Of a stretch of 24,568 bases of DNA, positions 1 through 6,162 are shown piece after piece. Numbering within the stretch: the first letter of the stretch is position 1; the number at the start of each line of letters is the position of its first letter. The notes under the pieces are model-generated. The model did not search any database and had not been told where the DNA came from. It saw nothing but the letters and a program-made list of their open reading frames with translations. The DNA is taken from IMG/VR virus record IMGVR_UViG_3300007819_000002, positions 1 through 24,568 of that record; one strand, written 5' to 3'. Position numbers and translations under genes: made by a program. This DNA comes from a virus.

Positions 1-324
1 CCCAAGTCCGCTATAGAAAGCCTGTTCTTGATCCTTCCTCATTTTCTCTTCATAATGTTTTCTAGACTGTTCAGCGTGTGCTTTTGCCTTTGCCCATTCA
101 TTGTCATAGGTTCTCCACTGCTGATACTCGTACTTCTGCTCGTATTGCTTCTTCTTATCTTTCTTCTCCATCTCATCGTCGCGACGAGACTTCAGCTCGC
201 GCAGGAGTACCCAAATTTCTGAAGCAGTCTTGAGATCGAGTACCATCTCAACTGTATGCGGACCGACCCCGCGCGTGCGCTGATCAAGGTCGTCGAGTAT
301 CTTGAGGATCTCCTCAAGCGTCAT
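1..324 (-). CDS. Hypothetical coiled-coil protein, partial (C-terminus beyond left edge)
   Basis: This frame is open for 108 codons from an ATG at 324 to the left edge of the window. The start overlaps the stop of the upstream membrane-protein gene by 4 bp (ATGA), which indicates translational coupling. The N-terminal third (MTLEEILKILDDLDQRTRG) is a predicted helix. Residues 44-100 are extremely rich in Lys, Glu, Gln and Tyr (for example EMEKKDKKKQYEQKYEYQQ), typical of a charged coiled coil. I recognise no family. Confidence in the gene is good because the frame is open, coupled and codirectional with its neighbours; function is unknown. Confidence 0.75.
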   Translation of the reverse strand, partial: MTLEEILKILDDLDQRTRGVGPHTVEMVLDLKTASEIWVLLRELKSRRDDEMEKKDKKKQYEQKYEYQQWRTYDNEWAKAKAHAEQSRKHYEEKMRKDQEQAFYSGLG

Positions 325-425
325 GACGTAAGCCAGCTCCCAATCATCGGCAGCACGATGAAGGCGATAATCACCAGGATGAACGCTACGCCTAGCAGCA
401 TTCCATCCGCTTCACCTTCGTCCAT
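321..425 (-). CDS. Small single-pass membrane protein (34 aa)
   Basis: A 34-residue protein with an acidic N-terminus (MDEGEADG) followed by one hydrophobic segment at about residues 9-30 (MLLGVAFILVIIAFIVLPMI) and a short polar tail. The open frame extends further upstream, but the start is set by a strong ribosome-binding site, AGGAG, six bases before the ATG. The same 15 bp (AGGAGAATCGAGATG) precede the DUF3846-like gene in this operon. Its stop overlaps the next start (ATGA). It is probably an inner-membrane micro-protein of the early region. No family recognised. Confidence 0.7.
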   Translation of the reverse strand: MDEGEADGMLLGVAFILVIIAFIVLPMIGSWLTS

Positions 426-477
426 CTCGATTCTCCTTAAGGGAGCGGACGCTCGAGGGCAGCGTCCGCGTGGCCGG

Positions 478-663
478 TTACTTCTCGGCAGGCTTGGCGA
501 AAACGTTGAGGCCAAAGCGGATACCGGGAACTCCCGTCTCCATATTGCCTCCGGTCGTGGCGACCGTTTCGTTCTTGCCGGACTTGGAAGTCCCGTTGCG
601 CTTCTTCAAGTCAACCTTGATGGTCAGGATATCCTTCTCGATCTTGGTTTCAACATTAAACAT
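478..663 (-). CDS. Hypothetical protein (61 aa)
   Basis: A short lysine-rich protein beginning MFNVETKIEKDILTIKVDLK, whose alternating hydrophobic pattern suggests a beta-hairpin at residues 1-20. A polar Ser/Lys/Gly stretch follows, then a C-terminus ending FAKPAEK. The ATG is preceded by AAGGAGAG at good spacing. It sits in the leftward operon, 53 bp upstream of the small membrane-protein gene. Family not recognised; the start pattern resembles small phage proteins, but no function can be assigned. Confidence 0.7.
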   Translation of the reverse strand: MFNVETKIEKDILTIKVDLKKRNGTSKSGKNETVATTGGNMETGVPGIRFGLNVFAKPAEK

Positions 664-687
664 CGTCGTCTCTCCTTGGTTACAGAT

Positions 688-876
688 TCATTCCATCCCG
701 CGTTGCATCTTCGTGATGTGAGCTTCCAGCTTGGCTCGGGTCAACTCCAGCATTGCCTCCTTGACATCTATATCAGCCGGATCGCCCCCACCTTTCCACG
801 AGTCAGCAATCGCAGCCTCGACGTAGCCTGCAATCAGCTTGCGCAGGTTACCCCAATCATCTGGCTTCTTCCTCAC
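688..876 (-). CDS. Hypothetical protein (62 aa), GTG start
   Basis: The frame has an ATG at 894, but a GTG at 876 has a near-perfect ribosome site (GGAGGGAAC-GTG) and overlaps the upstream stop by four bases (GTGA), the same coupling used elsewhere in this operon, so the GTG is preferred. The 62-residue product is helical and charged, beginning VRKKPDDWGNLRKLIAGYV and ending LEAHITKMQRGME. A central Gly-Gly-Gly breaks the two helices. Unknown function. It follows the HTH gene and may be co-regulated with it. Confidence 0.7.
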   Translation of the reverse strand: MRKKPDDWGNLRKLIAGYVEAAIADSWKGGGDPADIDVKEAMLELTRAKLEAHITKMQRGME

Positions 877-1205
877 GTTCCCTCCAATTCGCATAGCGCC
901 AGTTGTGCCAGCGCTACTGACTTCTTCAAGCGCCCCTGCTCAGCGGATTTTCGTGCCTGACGCAGCAACGCGATCACCTCATGCATCGGTGAATCTTTTG
1001 CCGTGCTCTTAGCTACGGCCTCAGCGATGCTGTGTTTGATTGGAATGAAGGCGTGCGTTGCATCGACACCGGCTTCACTTGCCCATCGCTGCACTGTCTT
1101 GGGCTTGACGCGGAACTTCTTTGCAATGTTGCGCACGTCATGGTCCTTTGAAAACAACTCGAGTGCTTCAGCTTTGCGCTCGTCTGAAATTCGATGCCCT
1201 TTCAT
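873..1205 (-). CDS. Helix-turn-helix DNA-binding protein
   Basis: A 110-residue protein with an N-terminal helix-turn-helix of the transposase/Hin-like class at residues 5-45. The pattern RKAEALELFSKDHDVRNIAKKF is followed by RVKPKTVQRWASEAG, where AKKFRVKPKTVQRW forms the turn and recognition helix. The C-terminal half is helical and Lys/Ala-rich (LLRQARKSAEQGRLKKSVAL). The ATG at 1205 has AGAGGAAACGAAA upstream and overlaps the preceding zinc-ribbon gene by 4 bp. It is likely a small transcriptional regulator or DNA-binding accessory protein. There is no catalytic transposase domain, so it is not a mobile element. Confidence 0.75.
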   Translation of the reverse strand: MKGHRISDERKAEALELFSKDHDVRNIAKKFRVKPKTVQRWASEAGVDATHAFIPIKHSIAEAVAKSTAKDSPMHEVIALLRQARKSAEQGRLKKSVALAQLALCELEGT

Positions 1206-1396
1206 TTTCGTTTCCTCTTGCCACCTGTGACTTCATCCATGCGCGAGGAATACCGAACCAGCTGAGTCATGCGGTGCAGTACCTCGGACACGCGCCGATA
1301 TTCCCACCGACAAATGGTTGCGCGGCATAGCGCACAGATCCGCAGCTTGGAGCGCGGACTAAGTTCGTTGTCGCATTCCTTGATCGAACACTTCAT
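1202..1396 (-). CDS. Small Cys-rich, zinc-ribbon-like protein
   Basis: A 64-residue protein with two cysteine pairs, C3-x4-C8 (KCSIKECDNEL) and C21-x2-C24 (CALCRATIC, with an additional C29), arranged as in a zinc ribbon or treble clef. The C-terminus is very basic (GGKRKRK). This composition suggests nucleic-acid binding. The ATG is preceded by GGAGAAACTCGA. It overlaps both neighbours by 4 bp, so it is the middle cistron of a tightly coupled trio. No specific family recognised. Confidence 0.75.
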   Translation of the reverse strand: MKCSIKECDNELSPRSKLRICALCRATICRWEYRRVSEVLHRMTQLVRYSSRMDEVTGGKRKRK

Positions 1397-1680
1397 TCGA
1401 GTTTCTCCAGTATTGTTGCGTACGCATCGATCTCGCGGACCGGCCCCTCAATCGTTACCTCGCTCTCGATATGCTTCAATCCTGCATAGCGATCTAGCGC
1501 GACCACGATGCGGAAAGCCGCAGCCCGCTTGCGGTCGCGCTCGCTAGGAGACGCCTCGGGGCCGCTACGGGCTTCGGCATAGCCGGCCGCTACCGTAGCC
1601 CGCGTCCGCTCGATAACGGTCCGTCCGGGCATATCTGCCGGGACGTATATCTTCAACTGCTTGGTAGGTTGCTTGAGCAT
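1393..1680 (-). CDS. Hypothetical protein (95 aa)
   Basis: The start is taken at the ATG at 1680, which follows CCGGAGGGACCT; the frame extends ten codons upstream without a ribosome site. The product begins MLKQPTKQLKIYVPADMPGR, a beta strand followed by a helix rich in Arg and Ala (ERDRKRAAAFRIVVALDRY). It ends with an acidic helix (REIDAYATILEKLE). Its stop overlaps the next start by 4 bp. It may be a small adaptor or nucleotide-binding-like protein, but no family was recognised. Confidence 0.7.
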   Translation of the reverse strand: MLKQPTKQLKIYVPADMPGRTVIERTRATVAAGYAEARSGPEASPSERDRKRAAAFRIVVALDRYAGLKHIESEVTIEGPVREIDAYATILEKLE

Positions 1681-1743
1681 AGGTCCCTCCGGTAAACGAG
1701 CCGGTAGCATGCGCCCGCGCGTCCGATTAGAAAAGCCCGAAAT

Positions 1744-2052
1744 TCAGCGGCGGTTCTCAATCCCCTTGATGTGTTCCTCGGTCGATGCGATCATCTTGGC
1801 CCAATGACCCGCGTGCATGAAGTAGGCGTTCAAGACAACAAAGGCTGTGAGTGCCGCTGGTTTGACGCCTGCATCTTTTCCCATCGCTATCTGGATATAG
1901 TCTTCCATGTGGTTAAGCCATGCTCCACGCAGGTATTCTTCCACCAGCTTTGGATCGGTATGCACCAGCTCCTTCAACTTCTCCATCACACGGATTGCAT
2001 GGCGTCCGCGATCAGCCGAGTAGGATGTCAGTTCGGCTATGTTAAGCTTCAT
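1744..2052 (-). CDS. Hypothetical helical protein (102 aa)
   Basis: The true start is taken as the ATG at 2052, because it overlaps the stop of the DUF3846-like gene by 4 bp (ATGA); the longer frame upstream is the antisense and frame-shifted shadow of that gene. The 102-residue product is mostly helical (IRVMEKLKELVHTDPKLVEEYL) with a hydrophobic segment near residues 70-82 (PAALTAFVVLNAYFM). It ends KGIENRR. Family unknown. Confidence 0.72.
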   Translation of the reverse strand: MKLNIAELTSYSADRGRHAIRVMEKLKELVHTDPKLVEEYLRGAWLNHMEDYIQIAMGKDAGVKPAALTAFVVLNAYFMHAGHWAKMIASTEEHIKGIENRR

Positions 2053-2339
2053 GACTTCTTCGGCTTCGGATGCGGAACCCAAATCACCATTGGACCGACG
2101 ATGGTATGCGTGTGGATAGTCAGTGTCATGGCACGGCGATTTGGGGGAAGATTCTTCGATAAGCCATCCTCGTCTACGTAGGCGTCGCGTATCACCTCGT
2201 GCCATCGCACCTTGACACGTTCGATATAGCCACCATCGATCTGCGCCTGCAGCGTCTTCAAATCCGGTGGCTTTGACTTGGTCCACGCCGTCTCGCCATG
2301 CGTGCCATCGGCACCGATCCTGATAAGTGTTCCGGACAT
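2049..2339 (-). CDS. DUF3846-like protein
   Basis: A 96-residue protein starting MSGTLIRIGADG after an AGGAGAATCGAG ribosome site identical to that of the 34-aa membrane gene. The order of motifs matches DUF3846 proteins of phages and plasmids: LKTLQAQIDGGYIERV, then YVDEDGLSKNLPPNRRA, then a terminal IVGPMVIW strand. DUF3846 proteins are small and of unknown function, common in phage early regions. It is coupled to the downstream gene by a 4-bp overlap. The family call comes from the GGYIE / DEDGL / LPPNRRA / GP(M)VI pattern and is not confirmed by search. Confidence 0.75.
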   Translation of the reverse strand: MSGTLIRIGADGTHGETAWTKSKPPDLKTLQAQIDGGYIERVKVRWHEVIRDAYVDEDGLSKNLPPNRRAMTLTIHTHTIVGPMVIWVPHPKPKKS

Positions 2340-2359
2340 CTCGATTCTCCTAGGGTTGT

Positions 2360-3067
2360 TTATCGAATCTGCTTCTGCAGGGATACCGTGCCACCGAAGA
2401 TGCGACCTTGCGCGTGAGCATCCCAGCTGCCGCATCCTCTACCGCCTTTGCCGCGTTGAAGTTTCGGGAAGCGCACGGCAATTTCCTGGCTATTGCGGAC
2501 CCGCTCGAGATCGTATAGCGACGCTAGCACAATAGCCGTACCGGGGCCGCTCGAAGCTTGCGACCGGCTAGCCGCGATAATCTCGCGGACTCGCTCCCTG
2601 ATCCGAGCCGCTGCGCCTAGCGCGAACGAGCGCAGGTAGGTATTGCCCGCGTATGCGTCCCTCGCTGCGCGCCGTGCCTCGCGCGCTATCGATTCGACCA
2701 GGTATTGCGCCATCTCGGCAGCGGTGATCGAGTTCGATTCGCGACCGATGAAGTAATGGCGGGTGTCTTTGCCCTTGGTCGCGCCGGTGTAGACGTATTC
2801 GCAGAAGAATAAGTCCGCTGCCGACTTGCATACCTGTCGGGCCCACGGACGGCCGTAGAACGTCGCCTCGTGCGATCCACGCGGCTCATCGTCATTGCGC
2901 TTGCCGCTCGCCTCGGCCGATGCCAGATCCAAGTTGTATTTGGCCAGCGTCGCATGCGCCATTCGCATGGCATTATCACGCTCGCCTTCGGTTGCGCCTG
3001 CATCGTTCGCCAGCGCCAGCATCTTGCGGACGCGCGATAAGATGCGGTTCTTTTCCTTCTCTTCCAT
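2360..3067 (-). CDS. DUF2786 domain-containing protein
   Basis: A 235-residue protein whose N-terminus (residues 5-52) has the DUF2786 pattern: ILSRVRKMLALANDAGATEG, ERDNAMRMAHATLAKYNLDL. It is followed by a domain of the type usually attached to DUF2786 in phages (FFCEYVYTG, TRHYFIGRESN, and a long Arg/Ala helix AREARRAARDAY). DUF2786 proteins are common in phage early regions; function is unknown. The ATG at 3067 has GAGGT at about eight bases. It ends 20 bp before the DUF3846-like gene. The C-terminus is Gly-rich (RGKGGRGCGS) and variable. Confidence 0.85.
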   Translation of the reverse strand: MEEKEKNRILSRVRKMLALANDAGATEGERDNAMRMAHATLAKYNLDLASAEASGKRNDDEPRGSHEATFYGRPWARQVCKSAADLFFCEYVYTGATKGKDTRHYFIGRESNSITAAEMAQYLVESIAREARRAARDAYAGNTYLRSFALGAAARIRERVREIIAASRSQASSGPGTAIVLASLYDLERVRNSQEIAVRFPKLQRGKGGRGCGSWDAHAQGRIFGGTVSLQKQIR

Positions 3068-3087
3068 AAACGGTACCTCGCTATTGG

Positions 3088-3564
3088 TTAATTGCTATCG
3101 TCACGCCACCACAGCGGCACTTGGGTGCGCCATGTAGCCATGTAACTCTTGTCATTAAGATAGTAGTTGCGATATGCTGCAACCGGATCATACTGCCGGT
3201 ATGCCTCGGGCATGCACTGCGCGAATGGAGTAAGATCGCCGTTGCGGATCGCACGTGGAGGCAACAACCCTGCGAACTTGGAGCAGGCATGGGTGCGGCC
3301 ATAGCGCTTGGCGTATTCGCGCAGCAGTCCGTCGAACAGCTCCGTCAGCCATGCATAATTGGCCGAGCACTTCCGAGCCCATACCGCGCAAGGGTGCATT
3401 CGATGCGTGGGCTTGCAAAGACCGCTAGGCACAGCATCGCCGTCTAGTACGTGGTGGGCCGTGCAAAGCAACTGCGCCGTTTCCAATACCATCTTGACTA
3501 CGTGCTTATCGCAGTGGTCGCGCGCAGCCTGATGCGGGTTGGCATCGAGAACGAAGATATTCAC
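3088..3564 (-). CDS. Pyrimidine dimer DNA glycosylase / endonuclease V-like protein (Pyr_excise family)
   Basis: The GTG at 3564 follows GAGGAGGGTTA and gives the canonical N-terminus (M/V)NIFVLDANPHQAARDHCDK; the open frame upstream lacks a ribosome site. Family hallmarks are HCDKHVVKMVLETAQLLC at residues 17-34, a HPCAVWARKCSANYAWL segment, PFAQCMPEAYR, and the C-terminal AYRNYYLNDK. These match phage and bacterial proteins commonly annotated as pyrimidine dimer DNA glycosylase/endonuclease V. T4 endonuclease V cuts the glycosyl bond at UV dimers, but catalysis by this diverged group is inferred. At 158 aa its size fits the family. The role is probably DNA repair or an unknown early function. 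Confidence 0.72.
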   Translation of the reverse strand: MNIFVLDANPHQAARDHCDKHVVKMVLETAQLLCTAHHVLDGDAVPSGLCKPTHRMHPCAVWARKCSANYAWLTELFDGLLREYAKRYGRTHACSKFAGLLPPRAIRNGDLTPFAQCMPEAYRQYDPVAAYRNYYLNDKSYMATWRTQVPLWWRDDSN

Positions 3565-3626
3565 TAACCCTCCTCGGTTCGGTACGGATCCTAGCACGGT
3601 AAGATGCGGGAAGGTAGCGGCATATT

Positions 3627-3878
3627 CTAGCCTCGCCAGTAAACGGCCACCACCTCCTCGACCACCTCGAGCACATGTCTTTTGTCCGGACCGTTATCTA
3701 TACCGAACGGTCCGAAGGCTGCACGTATGTGGTCGATAAGAGTTGAGGCGGCATCGATTACAGCCACGCACGCCTTGCCACACTCGCTGTTGCGCGGTAG
3801 CTTCTTCAACGTATCGTCGGACGGCCAGCGGCCCAGCTTCTCGCGGAAGTAATGGTACACGTCGGTTGGTTCAGGCAC
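3627..3878 (-). CDS. Hypothetical protein (83 aa), GTG start
   Basis: The GTG at 3878 follows GGAGGTGTAAC and lies one base after the stop of the upstream gene, so it is preferred over the longer frame. The product begins VPEPTDVYHYFREKLGRWPS, followed by two amphipathic helices (CVAVIDAASTLIDHIRAAF and EVVEEVVAVYWRG). It contains two Cys (C32 and C36 in ECGKAC-like spacing). No family recognised. Confidence 0.68.
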   Translation of the reverse strand: MPEPTDVYHYFREKLGRWPSDDTLKKLPRNSECGKACVAVIDAASTLIDHIRAAFGPFGIDNGPDKRHVLEVVEEVVAVYWRG

Positions 3879-3879
3879 G

Positions 3880-4140
3880 TTACACCTCCAGCTCGCGGAT
3901 CTCGAGCCAATTATCGTCACCGTATCCCTCCAACTCGCATGCCTGCTTGAACGTGCGTGGCCGCATCCCCGCTGCCTCGCGCTCGTCATCAGTCAAGTTG
4001 TCCCAGCTGTCTTGCGCGTCCTCGATCACGGACTGCTCTGCTGCCTTACGGGAGCGGAACAGCGACAGCCCGATAGCTTCGCCCGCACGGTCATCAACCG
4101 ACTGCGTAACGATCACAAACACCTTAATCTTCTTAGCCAT
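3880..4140 (-). CDS. Hypothetical protein (86 aa)
   Basis: The protein starts MAKKIKVFVIVTQSVDDRAG, a beta strand and a loop, then a helix (SRKAAEQSVIEDAQDSW), an acidic stretch (DDEREAAGMRP) and a C-terminus ending WLEIRELEV. This alpha/beta arrangement resembles small phage proteins of the kind that record an input-like strand-helix-strand unit, but no named family was identified. Ribosome site GAGGTGGGTT precedes the ATG. It is separated from the next gene by one base. Confidence 0.7.
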   Translation of the reverse strand: MAKKIKVFVIVTQSVDDRAGEAIGLSLFRSRKAAEQSVIEDAQDSWDNLTDDEREAAGMRPRTFKQACELEGYGDDNWLEIRELEV

Positions 4141-4184
4141 AACCCACCTCGCTTGCTATCGATCAAATAAGCTCCGTCGCAAGC

Positions 4185-4205
4185 CCGGTAGCATAGCGCT
4201 ACCGG
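4185..4205 (-). terminator. Intergenic hairpin, possible attenuator or weak terminator
   Basis: A perfect 8-bp inverted repeat, CCGGTAGC and GCTACCGG, with a 5-base loop lies 15 bp beyond the stop of the leftward 98-aa gene. No T-tract follows on the minus strand, so it is not a standard intrinsic terminator. It may be an mRNA processing or stabilising hairpin between two leftward cistrons. Confidence 0.4.
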
Positions 4206-4219
4206 ACCTGCTGCGCAGC

Positions 4220-4516
4220 TTACTCCTTCTTGACCGTGCCGAGGATGATCGAATCGACCTGCTTCTGCTGGACGGGGGTAAACACCCAGCGCTCCCGCAG
4301 GACGTGGAACGAGAGCTTCGCAGCCCGCAGCCGGCGACGGGCGACGCGCGGCTCAACACCGAGCTTGCCGCAAAGCGCCTTGAGAACGGCGGCATTGGCT
4401 TTGGCGGCGGATACCGGCTTACCGGCGGGAGTCGCAGGAGCGACCTTCTTGACGAGCTTGCGGACTGCCTTCGCGGCCGGGGGCGCAATGCTGGTGGTTG
4501 ACGCGTTGAGTTCCAT
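4220..4516 (-). CDS. Basic Ala/Lys/Pro-rich protein with C-terminal RR-helix domain
   Basis: A 98-residue protein with a low-complexity basic N-terminus (residues 8-42: APPAAKAVRKLVKKVAPATP) resembling histone-like or linker tails. A folded segment LCGKLGVEPRVARRRLRAA, then RERWVFTPVQQKQVDSIIL, follows. The C-terminal pattern (cysteine, GVEPR-ARRRLRAA, then W-F) recurs in uncharacterised phage and actinophage proteins and suggests nucleic-acid binding. GAGGTAAC precedes the ATG. It is the first gene of the leftward run below the 4517-4831 non-coding stretch, so it may have its own promoter. Function inferred only. Confidence 0.7.
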   Translation of the reverse strand: MELNASTTSIAPPAAKAVRKLVKKVAPATPAGKPVSAAKANAAVLKALCGKLGVEPRVARRRLRAAKLSFHVLRERWVFTPVQQKQVDSIILGTVKKE

Positions 4517-4831
4517 GATACGTTACCTCGCTTCGATCCGGTAAGCGGTATTGCTTTCCCGGTATGGAGTAGTATACGCGGTCGGTAAGAAAAGGGAATG
4601 GGCTTGAGAGATTTATTTTTTCTGCAATGCGGTAAGATTCGCTCCTTATATACGCGCATCCGGGCATGCGCAGCGGCAGATCGCGTATAACGCAATACCG
4701 CGTGTTTATAGCGGTTTGCCGAGGTAGCCGCTAGGTTGCTATTGCTTTTCACGCTACACCGTTTTGCCTGATTTTAGGGCCAAGATTCCGGCATGAATCA
4801 TGCCAACAATCTTACTGCAGTGCAGAAAAGT
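4517..4831. other. Non-coding stretch with repeats, possible leftward promoter
   Basis: No convincing gene was found in these 315 bp; open frames here are random. The stretch contains three direct CGGTAAG motifs (4539-4545, 4583-4589, 4630-4636) spaced 44 and 47 bp apart, and a TATACT (minus strand, 4571-4576) that could be a -10 box for the gene ending at 4220. No good -35 was seen. Further features are GC-rich GCAATACCGC motifs and a strong hairpin at 4782-4813. It is probably a regulatory region. Confidence 0.5.
4782..4813 (-). terminator. Long hairpin downstream of the 80-aa gene, candidate terminator
   Basis: Nested inverted repeats: outer AAGATT (4782-4787) with AATCTT (4808-4813), and inner GGCATGA (4790-4796) with TCATGCC (4798-4804) around a single A. 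It begins 18 bp beyond the stop of the leftward 80-aa gene. On the minus strand it is followed by a GGCCC run and CTAAAATC, not a clean T-tract, so termination is plausible but unproven. A second smaller palindrome (CTGCAGTGCAG, 4815-4825) lies beside it. Confidence 0.45.
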
Positions 4832-5074
4832 CTAGCCAACTAGCTTGCCTTTATGCATGAGCCAATACTCACGCTTTGGTCCGATCTTGGCGCGGATCGC
4901 AGCATCGGGCGACGGATAGAAAAGCCGGATCGCGTCTGGCTTGTTAGGCAGTGGAAACATCTGCCACTGCTCTCCGATCTTAACCGCCGCACCGATCCGT
5001 TCATATCGATCTCCCCATCTACGCCGCGATCTAACATAAACATCGTAGATGCGTGGCGGGAGCTTATGCTTCAT
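4832..5074 (-). CDS. Hypothetical protein (80 aa)
   Basis: The ATG at 5074 is chosen over a GTG nine codons upstream because it lies closer to the upstream stop (11-bp overlap). The product MKHKLPPRIYDVYVRSRRRW... is basic, with a beta-strand pattern (IYDVYV, AVKIGEQWQMFPLP, YWLMHKGKLVG) suggestive of a small beta barrel. No family recognised. The ribosome site (GAAGAGCAAGACG) is weak, which fits coupled translation. Confidence 0.65.
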   Translation of the reverse strand: MKHKLPPRIYDVYVRSRRRWGDRYERIGAAVKIGEQWQMFPLPNKPDAIRLFYPSPDAAIRAKIGPKREYWLMHKGKLVG

Positions 5075-5678
5075 CGTCTTGCTCTTCGAACGGTCGATCA
5101 CGGCCGGTCAAATGAGGTTGCTTCTGCTTCTCGCGTCGGTCACGCTCGGTTGCCTCTGCAATTGCATTGCGAAGCCTTAGCTGGCTTTCCGTATAGACAC
5201 GCTTACCGGCTTTCAGCTCGGCATCGTTACGCTGCTGCACCTCGGCAAGATCGCCGCTCCAGCGCTTGCGCCGCTCAATCGTCGCGTCGCGCTTCGATAA
5301 CCTTTCAGCCATAGTAATTTGTTTGCGCTCGGCACCAACCCAAGCGAATAATCCACCTTTATGAAGCAGACGTCCGAATCGATGGACGGTTGGCGAGGCA
5401 TATTCAAGAATACGAATCGTCGGTACTTTCGCTTCGGCATCTATCTCATAGCTGTAGCGATACGGAACCTCTGGCTTGATTTCGTTCGATAACCAGTTTT
5501 GAACGGTCGCATAGCGAATGATTCGCGACGCGATCATTCCAGGGTTATCCCTTACACGAGCACGATTATCGCGGAGCGCGCGACGGATAACTATCATCAT
5601 TTTCTTCGGACTTCCGTCTAGCTCCAGCACGATTGCACCGATGCTGCCTTTAATTCTTACCAAAGCACTGTTACGCAT
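5064..5678 (-). CDS. Hypothetical protein (204 aa), first gene of the leftward block
   Basis: The ATG at 5678 follows GGAGATTTGC; the frame extends upstream without a ribosome site. Residues 1-120 alternate strands and basic helices (VRIKGSIGAIVLELDG, MMIVIRRALRDNR). The C-terminal half is highly charged (KRDATIERRKRW, AEATERDRREKQKQ) and probably coiled coil. Arg-rich composition would suit nucleic-acid binding. As the first leftward gene after the divergent control region, it is likely the first early transcript. No family recognised. Confidence 0.72.
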   Translation of the reverse strand: MRNSALVRIKGSIGAIVLELDGSPKKMMIVIRRALRDNRARVRDNPGMIASRIIRYATVQNWLSNEIKPEVPYRYSYEIDAEAKVPTIRILEYASPTVHRFGRLLHKGGLFAWVGAERKQITMAERLSKRDATIERRKRWSGDLAEVQQRNDAELKAGKRVYTESQLRLRNAIAEATERDRREKQKQPHLTGRDRPFEEQDDEA

Positions 5679-5716
5679 GCAAATCTCCGAGTGCGGTAAA
5701 TTTCGCGTTTGGATTT

Positions 5717-5984
5717 TATAACGTATTGCATCCATTGGCAAAAATGTTTTACTTCTTTTTAAGTTTGCGTTTTTGGACGCCGGGTGGGAAACGGCTCGTG
5801 GATTTAATCGTCGGAAATTGCTGTAAAAAACGCGATACTTTTTTTGCGGGAATTCCCCCGTAAATAGTAAAATGTAAGATAGTACGTAAAGAATATGGTA
5901 TATAATGCGTACTATATAATCAAATAATCTCTATCGGAATGTATTTAGTCTAATATAATATACGTTATAAATCAATACGTTATA
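5717..5984. repeat. Three copies of ATACGTTATA
   Basis: Direct copies occur at 5960-5969 and 5975-5984, 15 bp apart. An inverted copy (TATAACGTAT) is at 5717-5726, just upstream of the first leftward gene, and shares an 11-mer with the copy at 5975. They flank the AT-rich core between the divergent operons, the expected place for repressor operators or initiator boxes. The binding protein is not identified. Confidence 0.55.
5880..5920 (+). promoter_or_regulatory. Candidate rightward promoter with flanking inverted repeat
   Basis: Perfect TATAAT hexamers lie at 5901-5906 and 5915-5920 (another at 5954-5959). The first is bracketed by a 7-bp inverted repeat, TAGTACG (5880-5886) and CGTACTA (5908-5914), which could be an operator. 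No convincing TTGACA was found at 16-18 bp, so an activator or phage-specific polymerase factor may be needed. Confidence 0.35.
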
Positions 5985-6162
5985 CGATCAAAGTTATCCG
6001 GGGGGGTCCCGCCTATGTAAGATATTGGTTATTTTCTTACGGAAAATTGGCTAGGAATTGGGATGGACCTTGCCATCGGGCTTAACCCTCACTACCGCTT
6101 GGTTCAATGCTCCGCATGCAATCCTCACAGCGTCGGTGAAGATCGTTCGCGCTACGAATCAT

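Noticed and set aside
256-960. Plus-strand 234-codon open frame
   Set aside because: It lies antisense to four coupled leftward genes with good ribosome sites and itself has no ribosome site or recognisable motif.
873-1205. Transposase gene of an insertion sequence
   Set aside because: Only the helix-turn-helix is present; there is no DDE catalytic domain, terminal inverted repeat or target duplication.
3743-4501. Plus-strand 252-codon open frame
   Set aside because: Composition is Arg/Ser-rich as expected of an antisense shadow; three leftward genes with ribosome sites occupy the same DNA.
5848-5857. GGGAATTCCC palindrome beside a T7 run as terminator
   Set aside because: On the plus strand the T-run comes before the palindrome; on the minus strand an A-run follows. 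Neither gives a stem followed by T.
6093-6120. tRNA-like GGTTCAATGC segment
   Set aside because: No matching acceptor, D-arm or anticodon stem is found; the sequence alone does not make a cloverleaf.
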